From contig CACVBU010001294.1 of the NCBI GenBank assembly GCA_902728285.1, positions 1,364,001-1,428,000 of the forward strand: a stretch of 64,000 nucleotides of DNA, given 5' to 3'. The notes beneath the pieces were generated by a model. The model saw only the letters and a program-made list of their open reading frames with translations, did not search any database and was not told the origin of the DNA. Shown one piece after another: positions 11,227 to 22,002 of the stretch. How positions within the stretch are numbered: the first letter of the stretch is position 1; each line of letters begins with the position of its first letter. Origin of the DNA: Clytia hemisphaerica (Eukaryota; Cnidaria; Hydrozoa; Leptothecata; Clytiidae). A program made the position numbers and the translations under genes.

Positions 11227-11570
11227 CCCGATAGGGGGGGGGGGGGGGTACTAGGGTTGAGGGATGCTAGGTACGTGCGTGCCGGACCTCCAAACCCTGA
11301 CCCCTAGAGACACTGATTTATGCCGAAAAGGTGACACTAAGAGACTTTGTTAAATTTCTTTAATTTTTTAAAAATTCCTTATTCTTAGAGACTTTGTTAC
11401 AATTTATTCACTCTAACTCTAAAAGATTTCCTAAAAATTGTGAATTTTCCAACCCTTAGAGAGGGTGTTTTGACAAACCCTTACAGAGACTTTAGAAGGT
11501 GAAAAAAAACCGAGGCTTAAGGCACGCACATACACAGCACCCATTTTTGCCTAAGTACCTCCCTTCCCCG
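11227..11570. mobile_element. G/C-tract MITE family, copy 2
   Basis: Begins CCCGATAGGGG...GGTACTAGGG and ends CCTAAGTACCTCCCTTCCCCG. The sub-terminal GGTACGTGCGTGCC is mirrored by GGCACGCACATACAC. Internal repeats of the form CTTAGAGACTTTG are diagnostic. No clear target duplication, because of the T-rich flanks. Confidence 0.65.
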
Positions 11571-13310
11571 TGATCTTTTTTTAGTTTGGCTGTCAGGTTT
11601 CCAGAAACCGTTTTAATTACGAATTATTTTCGGGTATACAGTTGCGAGTAGAGTTGACAGAAGAAAGGTTGTGCAGGACTTGAATCGTATCATCTATTTG
11701 GATTTCCAGTGATAATGCAAAATACCTATTATAGCAGCTTCCAGATTCGCATTTTCTAAAACATAAAAAGTTGGTTTCCTAAGAAAAACACGCTAATAAA
11801 TTCCTTAAAAGAGAAAGTTTACTGGGGGGGGGGGTTCGGAATACTGTTTTCTCGTCAAAATTTTTGTTGAATCCTGGAATCTCGAAAATTGAAAAAAATA
11901 ACAACGTCACACCGGTTTGTAGAGGTTAAAATACCGGCATAATGACAAAAAAGGCTAAATACGGTCACTTTCTGATTTAAAATACCGTTTTCCCGTCTAT
12001 TTTTTCGTCAAATCCCGTAATACCGTACTAAAATAGGGCCAATCTCGTCACACCGTAAAAGTACAAACCCCCTTTACGTTCCTTATGGAAACAACTTTGT
12101 ACTTTCCAGATATCGCTAACTAAAGGCTCAAGATCCACTGGTCCCTTTGGAGTAATGCTAAGAGTGCAATCTCGGACAAAAGGTTGTAGACTTTTCAAAA
12201 ATACATGAAAAATTTCAAAATAAGCTCTGAAAACCCATTTTTCCCAGGGCAAATGTTGTTTTTATTGGATTTGGAGAGTTTGGGTGACAATTCTCAGATG
12301 CTAAATCCACTCGACATTGAAGAAAATTTGATGGTTCAAGGTTCAATAAGTTTTTTTCTTCAACTTATTCTGCGAGAAGAAATTTTGGCGAATCAGCACG
12401 TTCGTCAATTTTGGTGCAATTTGGTGGATTTATTTTGGCGAATTAAGAAAATTTCTTAATTTGGGGAGAATTAATTTTGGTGAACGACCCATTTTTGTTC
12501 AATATTTTATGTAAAAAAGAGAAAAAAGGGTTTTTAGGAGAAATAGAGACTAAATTGAAAGAAAATTAAATTTGGCGAGAATTTATTTTTGCTGATAACC
12601 TATGATTTATTTGGTGGAAAGAAATTTTGGTGGATTGGGGGAAATTTTTAAGTCAATTCGCCAAAATCGCCAACATTTCTTTCCGCCAAAATTTCTTTCT
12701 GCCAAAATTTCTTTCCGCCAAAATTTCTTCCCTTAAGTTAGTTGAGATGGTTTGATTAATTATAAACAACTTTTCAAAGAGCTCCCTGGTGCACCTACCA
12801 CCTGTGTGGCTGAAGTTCCCTCATTTTCAGTCATTTGAAGTCCAAAATCACGAGGACTGCTAGCAACCCTGTAGCAAGTCTTCTGCCAAATAATCACTCG
12901 TGGTTCATTTGGGGACTGTTTCAGGTGTCAAAAAGGCTTTTCTTGGCACTATTGAGGAATTTTTGAAAAATCTACAGACATTTTGTCCAAGATTGTGATT
13001 GAAAAGATATTCTTTGTAATAATGAACAAGACAGGGAAATTGGTATCAGCACGTGATTACACTGAAATGAAAAATGGGATAACTTAATATGTCGATCTAA
13101 AGAAAGCCACTTAATTTCCATTTAAAGCTAATAATATATATATACCTGCTAACACTTCTTCCAGCTCTTTCAACTTATCTAAATAGAAGAAGGGAACCTA
13201 AAAGGGTTATTGCAAGCCAACTAACTAATCGACCGACTTTGCGTGAATGCCGAGACTATAAAAGCTGAGTATTTTAGATATGATTTATGAAGACGATAAG
13301 CGAGAGCTCA
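11571..13310. other. Repeat-rich intergenic DNA
   Basis: 11830-12065 carries many AATACCG/CCCGTAATACCG motifs related to the repeat at 40440-40640. 12395-12735 is a hairpin-prone block: GGTGGAAAGAAATTTTGGTGG faces three tandem CGCCAAAATTTCTTTC units. Neither encodes a credible protein. Confidence 0.5.
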
Positions 13311-13318
13311 GCTAGAAT

Positions 13319-13641
13319 TCAATCCAGACAACCACGTGCAATACAATAAGGCGTCTTCATCTTTTTTAAGTCGTTCATGATGCTTTTGAATTCCAGGATT
13401 TCTTTGTTGACCTTCGTTTGTTCTTTCGATTGCAAGTTATAATAATGTTCTTCGGTTGTAATCTTTGTACATGTTTTTGTTTTTTGTTTTGACATTTTCA
13501 CAAACGATTTTCATGTGTAGTATCCGGTATTTATCCGACTTGTTACTATATTTTGATCCTGGATTCTGATGCACATGATGCCTTTCGTAATCTTCAAATT
13601 GAATTAATCGTACCTTTGACTTTCTTTTTTTCAAAGACCTC
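13319..13641 (-). other. Candidate exon, Lys-rich unknown protein
   Basis: On the minus strand a CAG at about 13642 is followed by a 70-codon frame starting RSLKKRKSKVRLIQFEDYER and ending at a stop near 13437. An overlapping second frame runs on to 13319 and is Lys/Glu-rich (NLQSKEQTKVNKEILEFKS), as if one frameshift separated two halves of one exon. No family is recognised. The evidence is composition plus an acceptor only. Confidence 0.22.
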
Positions 13642-13810
13642 TGAAAGAGAAAAAACAAACAACTTAAAATTCAAATATTCTCTGTTCCTCATTCGTAGTA
13701 CGAATGTATAAGTCCAAACAGATATTATCATACTTGCCATTTCGAACATTCAAGAAATAAGGTATATACAAATAAACGTAAGTACGTTTCATACTGTACT
13801 TTACTAAATA

Positions 13811-14530
13811 GCCCCCCTCCCTCAGCGGTTTGCGTGAATGCCTGAATGGGCATATTCGTTTGCGCGAATGCGTGAACTCTGTGAATGTTTTTGATTGCAT
13901 GAATGTGCGAATCTTGACCACAGATCTGTAAGGCCCGAAGGACTAGATATGGAACTTTAAGCTTTCTCCAGCCAAAAAAAAGTGAAGCTATAATTTAACT
14001 TCTTAAATTTCGTGCCGATGGATTAGCAAGCACCTCACTAAAAACCGGAATCTTTAATCTCGTTTCTTAGTGAGTTCCAAAAGTCGCATAGTGGAATAGA
14101 CGTTAATTGCGTGGAAAAACGCGGGTGACGTCTAGTATAGGCTCACCGATGGATAGGATCTAGCATTTTAATTGTTTTCGGAGCGTGAGGTCAAAGAAAG
14201 TAGGCAGGAAACGCTATTTCGCATCAAATTCTACCAAAACTTGCTTCATTTTTTGATAAAGGCCGCGGATCTAGCTCTTCGGGCTGTACAGATCTGTGAT
14301 CTTGACTACTTAATGCGTGAATGTGTGAATATGTGATTATTTTAGTTTTTTTCACCAATTTTGTGCAATTTTCCTGAATTTTCAAAGATTTTGCTCGAAA
14401 ATATTTCTCGATTTTCTGAAAAAAAAACGAGGTTCGCCTAAAACTCGAGAAAAGTTTACGTGAATGCGTGAATTTGGAAAAAAAATTGCGTGATTACGTG
14501 AATTGGAGGCCCGCTGGGGGAGGAGGGGGC
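13811..14530. mobile_element. GCGTGAATG-repeat MITE carrying a nested insertion
   Basis: Left end GCCCCCCTCCCTCAGCGG; right end, inverted, GCCCCCTCCTCCCCCAGCGG. The arms are built from repeated TGCGTGAATGCGTGAAT units. A fragment of the same family is at about 43690-43750 in the opposite orientation. The element is interrupted at 13919-14298 by a younger MITE, so its own length is about 330 bp. Confidence 0.65.
13919..14298. mobile_element. hAT-like MITE (nested) with 8-bp target duplication
   Basis: CACAGATCTGTA at the left end and its exact complement at the right, continuing into GCCCGAAGGACTAGAT-type sub-termini. ATCTTGAC is duplicated on both sides (13911-13918, 14299-14306), giving a clean 8-bp duplication of the kind made by hAT elements. 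A relative lies at 39306-39544. Non-coding. Confidence 0.8.
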
Positions 14531-15604
14531 TCCTGAAATACACGTAGCGTTTCATGAACAATTGTATTTCAGAAAAGTTTTGAGTTTCTGTAGTAAATAT
14601 AAGAAAACATTTAGAATAAAATAAGAGAATGATAAATAACTTCTCTCATACAAAAATTGACACCTACTTTGTCGTACTTTCTCCTCATCTAAAACATAGA
14701 AAACAAGATTTAGTTTATATTCAAGCAAAATTCAAAATCACTACAACAGAAAAACCTCAAATCGAATAAACTTGAAAGTATCTCAAAATATGTAAAGTAA
14801 GAAGCAAAAGAATCATAATTGATTTTGATGATAGCAAATAGTTTTTAATACCAAAGATTAATGTGAAAAGTTGCAAGGAAAAACATCGGTTGCCAGGGCA
14901 TTTTTAGGCGCTGCAATGAAGAGTGTAATTTTCTCGATCGAAATAAAGATGGTACTCTCCCCCTCCCAAAATGTTTTCAATTTTTTTCACATCTTCGGAC
15001 CTTATAAAAAATAATCCCTTTCGGAATATTTGCTGTCAGTCCTTTGTTTTGCTATAAAAAAGACTGTTTTTAGCCTGTAAATGCCTTATTTTGAGGGCTT
15101 TTTAAAAAGGTAAAATTTCCAATCCCTGGATAATTAGCCCTTGATTTTTTTATTACAATTTGAAAACTTTCCAATGCTCCCCCGTTTATTAGGCACCTAA
15201 GTGTACTTTGTTGTACTTTTTACAATCAAAGGATTCTTGTGGATTTGTAAGTAAATATATATGTTGAGTTTGCACGCCTGTTAGTTACAAAATGCACTTG
15301 TGAAAACGAAGTACCACAAAAATTCTGCGGACTTTCTTAGTACAGTGTGTCGAAAGACTCCAAATAATTCATACAATCCTAAAATCCCGTCGACGTTTTT
15401 CCTGACAATTTTAACTAAAAGTAGTGCATTGTAAAATTTAGATAAATGTTTCTTACATTGGTCGAGGAAATCTGTCACTGTAAAAAAGGGAAAAAAACTT
15501 GATTTAACCTAGTTTAAAGGCAGTGGTATGCCGTTTTTTTCTACCCAAAAAAATGGATAAAATCTTGACTTAAAAATTATTGTAATTAAAAATGGGTTAC
15601 CCCC
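14531..15604. other. Intergenic with one weak exon candidate
   Basis: 15090-15205 holds a fragment of the TACTCTTAGG MITE family. On the minus strand a strong acceptor (TTTTCCCTTTTTTACAG, about 15479-15495) precedes a 65-codon frame to 15281 (TDFLDQCKKHLSKFYNALLL onward) ending in a stop. It may be a last exon, but no partner exon or family was recognised. Confidence 0.3.
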
Positions 15605-17970
15605 TGTTATGCGCAGATATGTAATTTTTACGCAATTATGTAATTTCTACGCAAATATGTAATTATTTTGCACAGGTATGTAAAAACCCGATAAAAGACT
15701 CATAATGAAATTGAAAGAGGAACAAAGAATTTTCCGTTCTACAAACATGCATGAAAATTAAGAAGCTGTTGAGGCTTTCATTTTTCAATTTCTACGTCAG
15801 GCGAGCGATCTAATTTCGACGTACAAATAGCATTGAGGAAGCGAGGTTTAATGACTGATTAGTGACATTATGATTTGCCTCATTACTGTCACCAATGCAT
15901 GGTAAGAACTTGTCGTCAAATGAACGAAACCCCATCCATACGTAAGCTTGAAATAGAAATAAAGAAAGCTGGCATAAGATGATTTGTGATGAATGAATAA
16001 AGGGGAAAACTTAGTTGGGTAAAATTTCTCGATGGAGAAAACTTTGTCGCTTGCCTAAAAATTTCGTTACTTTACCCCAACTAAATTTTCCCCTTCACAA
16101 AGTATGCCATGCCTAACTAATCAAACCGATCTAACTGATAACCGGTAATCGAGCTTTAAATTCTTTTTTCAAAAATTTTGAGTGTTCGATTAGTTCAATG
16201 GGCTTGAAAAAGTTTGATTAGTTTGATTATTAATGTGTTGGATTGGTTTGTTGAGCTTGCAAACAAATCGAACTCAACGAACTTGCTTGAATCGAGTTAA
16301 AAATATAATCGAGCATAAACGAACTAATCGATTCGCTCATCCAATCGAACTAATCGAACTCCTAGTTCCGCTAAAATTGTGAACGTTCAATTAGTTTTGA
16401 TCAATGAAGTTCGATTAGGAAATTGGTTCGATCGGTTCGATTAGTCGTGCCTGGGCTGGTGTATGTAAATACTAACTTGGATAAGCAATTGCACAAAAAT
16501 ACCTGATTAGTATTAAAAATACTATTTTCTTTAAAATACTTTCCATTATAATCCTTTTGGAAACATCACAAAAAACAGTATCTGTCAGTATTATACTTAC
16601 TATCAAAATACAAGATCCAGAAAAAACAGCATGGAATTGATAACAGATTGTATGATTTGACTGTCAGTAAATTCACTATATGGGATCACTGTTTCTTTTC
16701 GTAAAAGTACCACAATTTTCAATGATACTTAACCAGGCTGCGAATCGAAAAAAAAATTCTTCTTTTATTCTTCGGCTTTCTTCGCTAATATTACCTGCGT
16801 TTCATCTACAGTCAGTTATTACACGCTAAAAACTCCCGTCATAAAACCAATAAACAAACGTCCACCGCGCATGCCAAAACAGACGAGCTATTGAAAATTC
16901 GAGATTCCTGTCCAATATCTTGCGTGAAACAATGCTGCCTCCTCGCTCGCCCTGAGACTCACTGCAGTGGTAAAAAGTATTGCCAAAATATTATAATACT
17001 GTCATTGAGTACTAACTTACCTAACCATAAATTCGAAGAACGCAATTTTTTTGCGTTTACAACTTTCTGCAATTTTTCGCGTGTTTTATTGGACATTTTT
17101 GTAGAAGAGGATTTAAACAAGAAAAGGACTGGTTTTGCTTGAAACATAAGGTATAAAGTGCAAAAATGGTGTCAAAGTTCTAACAAAATATCACCGATCC
17201 CTTGAAAAAACATTCTCTCTTGTCTTTTCAAAAATTTTGCGATTTTGGTTTATTTCGATTAAGTTTTCCAGTACTAAATGTGACGAAATTTTGCCTAAAA
17301 ACTCGTGAAATTAAATAGACGCGAAAATTTAGTACTCATAAAAAAATATACACTTAAATTCAACCAAAACCAATTTTCAAGAATGAATTCAAAATATACC
17401 AGAAGTAAACTTGAATTAAAGAAGATGAAGATTGAAATATATTTCCGATGTCTTATCAATTTCACGATTTCAAAAATACAGAAAGACTGTGTGTGTGACC
17501 TTGAAATTTCAAAAATAAAGGACGACCATTTCAACAATATCGAAAACTTATACACTCTCTCCGACAGGGAACTTGTCCCTAGTGTGCTATAAGAAATCTT
17601 AAAAATATGATACTGTTTGGTTGAAAAGTTATAGATTGTTTGCTTATAAAGTTAATGTTTATAAATAAATAAATAAAATAATAGTGAAAAGTCGACAAAA
17701 AAACAAGCGAAAAACGGCTATGAAAAATTTTCTCTGCGTACGTACATTTTCCATAACATATGCTTTTCTTTTTTGTCTTGTTTGTCTTTAGTGTCGCTTC
17801 GTAAACGAAGCTGGCTGCTTGGTAGTTCTGGTCAAGGGGACAATTGGTATTCTGGTTTTGGTTAATTGTCGTTGGGTTTGTGGTTTTCTAGTTGATGTGC
17901 TTATTGAGAACCGATTTTGCGCAAAATAATTACATATCTGCGCAAAATAATTACATATCTGTGCATAACA
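15605..17970. mobile_element. Possible 2.4-kb DNA element with repeated 20-bp terminal motifs
   Basis: The left end reads TGTTATGCGCAGATATGTAA followed by two or three spaced TACGCAAATATGTAAT repeats. The right end is the inverted counterpart (TGTTATGCACAGATATGTAA followed by TTTTGCGCAGATATGTAATT). CCCCC abuts both ends (15600-15604, 17971-17975), a possible 5-bp duplication. The interior has no transposase and contains other repeats (hairpin 16001-16096, MITE 16107-16454). Frames at 16891-17142 and 17305-17592 are unrecognised, the latter Lys/Asn-rich. The two ends could belong to two independent insertions. Confidence 0.45.
16107..16454. mobile_element. MITE built from CGAACTAATCGA motifs
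   Basis: CCTAACTAATCAAACCGATC at the left faces its near complement (GATCGGTTCGATTAGTCG) at the right. The interior repeats TCGAACTAATCGAAC many times in both directions. Just upstream, 16001-16096 is a separate small hairpin (GGGGAAAACTTAGTTGGGTA and complement). Confidence 0.6.
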
Positions 17971-18340
17971 CCCCCGGTGATTTTCCTCCAGAAAATAAGC
18001 CAACTTCTTTAAGTGAGGATAGCAAAGCTATCTACTAAAAGCATCTTACAGTCGCTCAAAAATCTATTTCATATTTAATTATCAGTATTAATTTAAATGT
18101 GTTAGAAATTTTTTTACACAATTACCTTTCGATTCTTCAGCAGTCCCTTTAAATTCCAACATGAAAAGAAGGAAAAATTAAATTGATACATCATGATAAT
18201 ATCCAATGATATTATTTATGTACGTTGAAATGGTCATTTTTCATATAAATTTTATTTTACACAATATTTCGACCTCCTTAGTGAAAGTCTTCATCAGGTT
18301 TACAAACGTTCAGTTGAAATCATTGTTTTGACGTCAGATG

Positions 18341-18593
18341 CCCGGGGGGTACTAGGGTTGCGAGCTAACGGGGGGGGGGGGTTGCCGCCCGACTTTCGAA
18401 CTTTGGACCCTTACCGGGAATAAAAAGGAGAAAACAAAGGAAAATTTTGGGAATTTTACGACCCTTAGCGGGACAAATTTGACCAATTTTGACCAAATTT
18501 CGATCTTTCAGGGGGTAAAAGTCCAAAAAAGTTACCCTTAAGGGTGGCACATACCGTACCCTCCATTTGCCTAAGTACCCCCCCCCCCCCGGG
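18341..18593. mobile_element. G/C-tract MITE family, copy 3, with 8-bp target duplication
   Basis: Starts CCCGGGGGGTACTAGGG and ends CTAAGTACCCC...CCGGG. The 8-mer GTCAGATG occurs immediately on both sides (18333-18340 and 18594-18601). The interior contains GGACCCTTACCGGGA-type units. Together with the copies at 29154 and 54904, this supports a transposition mechanism making 7-8-bp duplications. Confidence 0.8.
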
Positions 18594-18601
18594 GTCAGAT
18601 G

Positions 18602-19447
18602 TCATCAATGACATGACCTCAACCTGATACGCGAAAGCATTGGTTTCCAGAACCTAGACGTCACATATACTGATCTTCGTCTTTAGACCATGTTCACTAT
18701 GTGGCGCCGTCTCACGAACTGGATCTCCAATACTTTAATCTATCGAATTTATTCTCCTCTCTTTTAAAAAGCTTTCCAATTTTCAATGATATTCAATCTT
18801 AATAGCGCGCCGCGCTGAATCTAAAAAATAGATTTTATTTTTGACATAATCATTACTCTCAATGTGTTTGTACGAGCTCCAATCCCATCAACCTTTGCAT
18901 CATGAATCTATTTTGCATGTTAATTGCATCATTTGACAAAAGATATATAACAACTTGTACGTATCTTATCTTAAATTGAGCCGTATTGAGTTGTGGGATT
19001 GCAACTGTACAATTGTAAAAAAAAAAGTGAAAAATAATACTATGACATATACGTGCACAGTTCCACTGTCTAGATGATCTTGATAGTAAAATTTACAAAA
19101 ACATTAAACATCATAGCTCATCAGAATAACTAAATAAAAGAAGTCCTGTATATTCTTTCTGAGAATACGCAAGGTGAAGCTTTCAATCACGTTACTTTAA
19201 ATGGAATTAAGTTTCGCAAAATATATAGTCCAGCTTTGCTATTACCATAGTCCGTATAAAAAACCCTGGTCTGGTATCCTTTTGTTCCTTTCCATTGTTT
19301 CTTACTTGAACTTGCGTTGAGAAATTATTTGTTTTGCTCACTTTTTTATCATTTGATTAAATCATTAACCAATCCCAAGAAGCTTGCCAAGAGGAATACT
19401 TGGTAACATGATAAAATACTGAGCAAATCGATTTTTATCTTTTGATA
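18602..19447. other. Intergenic, nothing recognised
   Basis: AT-rich single-copy-looking DNA with no long frame or clear repeat. Confidence 0.4.
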
Positions 19448-19625
19448 TTAAAGGGGCATAACAGTACTTTCGAAACTGTATGCAGCGGATATAAAATCAA
19501 AACAAATGCACATGTCGAAATAAAAAATCAAACCAAATATGGCTAACTTTGAGTGTTCAATTGTTTTACGAGTTTGTTTTGGTCACGTGATTTTAATTGT
19601 TCTCTTTAATTGTTCTGAATGTAGC
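19448..19625. mobile_element. TTAA-AGGG MITE, truncated copy
   Basis: Aligns with the left three quarters of the complete element at 38998-39216 (GGGGCATAACAGTACTTTCG, TATGCAGCGGATA, CCAAATATGGCTAA, CACGTGATTTTAATTGTTCT). The right terminus is absent. The open frame starting at 19539 lies in this repeat and is not a gene. Confidence 0.7.
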
Positions 19626-20776
19626 CTCGCGTGGCTGTTTAGGAATGCTTCCGAGGAACCCCGAGTAAAATTTTTATATCTCAAGATCTACGAAAACTAC
19701 TTAACAAATTTACATTATAATTTATGGCGGTGTTTGATTTTTCGCACGGTCCTGAGCCAGAAGGTGTAGCAATATCAAGACGAGCCATACAGTATGGTGT
19801 CTTGGAACTAAAAATAGTAATTTTTGAATGCAACATCTTATGTAGCGATCCATGCTATGATTTCTTCTTTTATATAATGATGGCGAAGTGATTTAGAGTT
19901 GAGAGTTTGAATTTCCCAAATCCTGATGACACGGTTGAAAACACAGCCAATCAAATTTTTTTTTGTCTTTCACTAGTCACACTTTCTTAGAATAAATGCA
20001 CGTTCCGAAAATTGGTTTTAATTTTAGTAAGTGAGGACAGCGCTAAAATAAAATTTTCCACTGTAATTGCTCAGGAGAAAAAGAAAACTGTCTACACCAT
20101 TATTAACTACCTGTAACACCTCTATAAAAGGCTAAAAAACTTTCCCTGGTCGTTTCATAAGTCTAGCAGAAACTCAAATGGTACAGAAGATCCACTTTCA
20201 TTCCCAGCATGTCTTCTTGCATGTATTACTGAACTGAATCGTAAACAAGATACAACATATCAGAAACTAAACTAAACTAAAACATAGTTTATATGGCTTT
20301 GGATACCCAGGCTACCTTGAACACTGCCTTAGAAGAAGCTTTAAATACTAAGATGGAGAATTCTGTCTACAACCACAAAAAGGAGCAAATTCACATTTTG
20401 ATTTTTGATTCACTGATAAACACATAATCTGTTTCTCAGCTTTCGATCTACACAGGATTTCAGCCTCTTACGAAATTATTCTCCTATGATGAAAATAGGG
20501 TTGTGTAGGTAGGTCAAGCAGTGTTAATTAGACACCACATATAAAAGATTGTGAAAAGATGTGTTCAGTGAGAGTATAAAACGCGCGCAATAATATGAAA
20601 TATTATATTTAAATCATGTCAGCACCTTATTTCTGCGGTAGGATAATTATTTCCACTTAAATATATTAATTTTCAGATCATCATGGCTTTGTTGATTTTA
20701 AGAAGTTGAAAATAAAAATAAAAATGTATGTTTACCTGACTTGATCAGCTCTGTTGCTATAAAATAAAATGGAAGC
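19626..20776. other. Intergenic, nothing recognised
   Basis: No frame or repeat of note. Confidence 0.4.
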
Positions 20777-20785
20777 CAATTCAGC

Positions 20786-21993
20786 GGGTCAGTTGAAAAC
20801 CTTAGATAGATAGATATGCCCTCCGTAGCATCGGAATGGGTCCTACCCACGATGGAGTAGGAATCACAGCGCAAGCAGACATTGCAATACTGTATATGCG
20901 AGCTGCAGAGCCATGGTGTATACCATGACACTCGAACTACACGGGAGAACGGATGTCATCGCAGGTGTAGAAGAACCTCTTAAGTGTCTCAGCACACCAC
21001 AATGTCTGGACTACCAATACTCTTGTATCAATGTTGTGGTATCCGATTTCCCTCACATGGCATGGATTGACCCGGGCGAAGGAGCATTCACTTGCCAAGT
21101 GAATTGTAGTGCCACGGTGGGTATTGAGCTCGGGCCTCCTGGACAGAAATCAAGCACGATAACCACTATACCACTACGCCCGTTGGAAACCTAAGCTATC
21201 CAATTTAGCACCCAAATTAAGCTACTTATTTAGGTACCTAAAACAGACCGGAATGGAAAGCTGGAAAAACCGCTGCTACAGCCAGATTTTAAGCTGCTAA
21301 ACCGTTAGAAAAGGAAATAAACAATCAAAGTCAGCGCGAAAAAACAGTTGGATGTTCACGAGCCAGGTTGTTATGACATATTATAATAGAGGTTTAAAAT
21401 TTGAACGAATTGATTTTGAAAAAAAGTCCACACTTTGAGTGCAAAAACACACTTCCAGCCTAACTAACCAAATTCTTTCAATTCGGTGTTTTTAGGGTCT
21501 GAGTTTTTTTCAGGTCACATATATCATTTTCACATCTAAACAGCTTTTTCAAAAATGTCGAAACTTATTTGAAATAAGAAATGCCCTTCCACTAAACACT
21601 TTCAGCCTAATTGCCCCCAATTCTTTGAATTTGGTCATATTTACTCTTAGAGTTTTAAATTTTTACAAGTCACATATATCATAATCCTTTACAGAGTAGC
21701 TAGAGATTAGTGATCCTGGTCCTTTCAATTTCAAAGCTGCAAAGCATCATGGATCCGAGTCAACCCAGGGCGAACAGAGAAAATTCCCTATAGATTTGAG
21801 TTTAAGAGCTCCTTTATCATGTCAAATTTGGTGCCTAGATTGCCTTTTGAAATGTTATGGATTTCTCTAAAATTCCTGTAAGTGAAAATTACAATATTTT
21901 CAGCGTTGATTCGTGTCATTTGTCATTTTTTCAGTACCCAAATGTAGCCAAATTTGAGTGCCAAATTGGTTACCCAACGTTTCCAACTGACCC
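20786..21993. mobile_element. MULE-like MITE (9-bp TSD) interrupted by a SINE
   Basis: GGGTCAGTTG at the left end and CAACTGACCC at the right, with inverted similarity continuing inward (AAACC...CCAATTTAGCACCCAAATT against CCAATTTGGCACTCAAATT). CAATTCAGC is repeated directly outside both ends (20777-20785, 21994-22002), a 9-bp duplication. Two copies of an about 150-bp internal unit (TCTTTSAATTYGGT...AGTCACATATATCAT) lie at about 21440-21540 and 21600-21680. The SINE at 20803-21181 sits within its left terminus. Confidence 0.78.
20803..21181 (-). mobile_element. tRNA-derived SINE
   Basis: Read on the minus strand, the head has a tRNA-like A box (GTAGTGGTATAGTGGTTA) and about 35 bases later a weak B box (GAGCTCAATACCC), the internal RNA polymerase III promoter of tRNA-derived SINEs. 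A roughly 300-bp body follows, and the 3' end is a short (ATCT) microsatellite. Direct repeats flank it: GTTGAAAACCT (20792-20802) and GTTGGAAACCT (21182-21192), 10 of 11 identical, so the insertion is fairly recent. The open frame across it is a by-product. Confidence 0.85.
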
Positions 21994-22002
21994 CAATTCA
22001 GC

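Noticed and set aside
21100-21181. tRNA gene on the minus strand
   Set aside because: The A and B boxes are those of a SINE: it has a long body, an ATCT tail and flanking duplications, and the tRNA cloverleaf is not kept.
20913-21194. 93-codon frame with protein-like composition
   Set aside because: It runs antisense across the SINE, and its end is the complement of the tRNA-like head.
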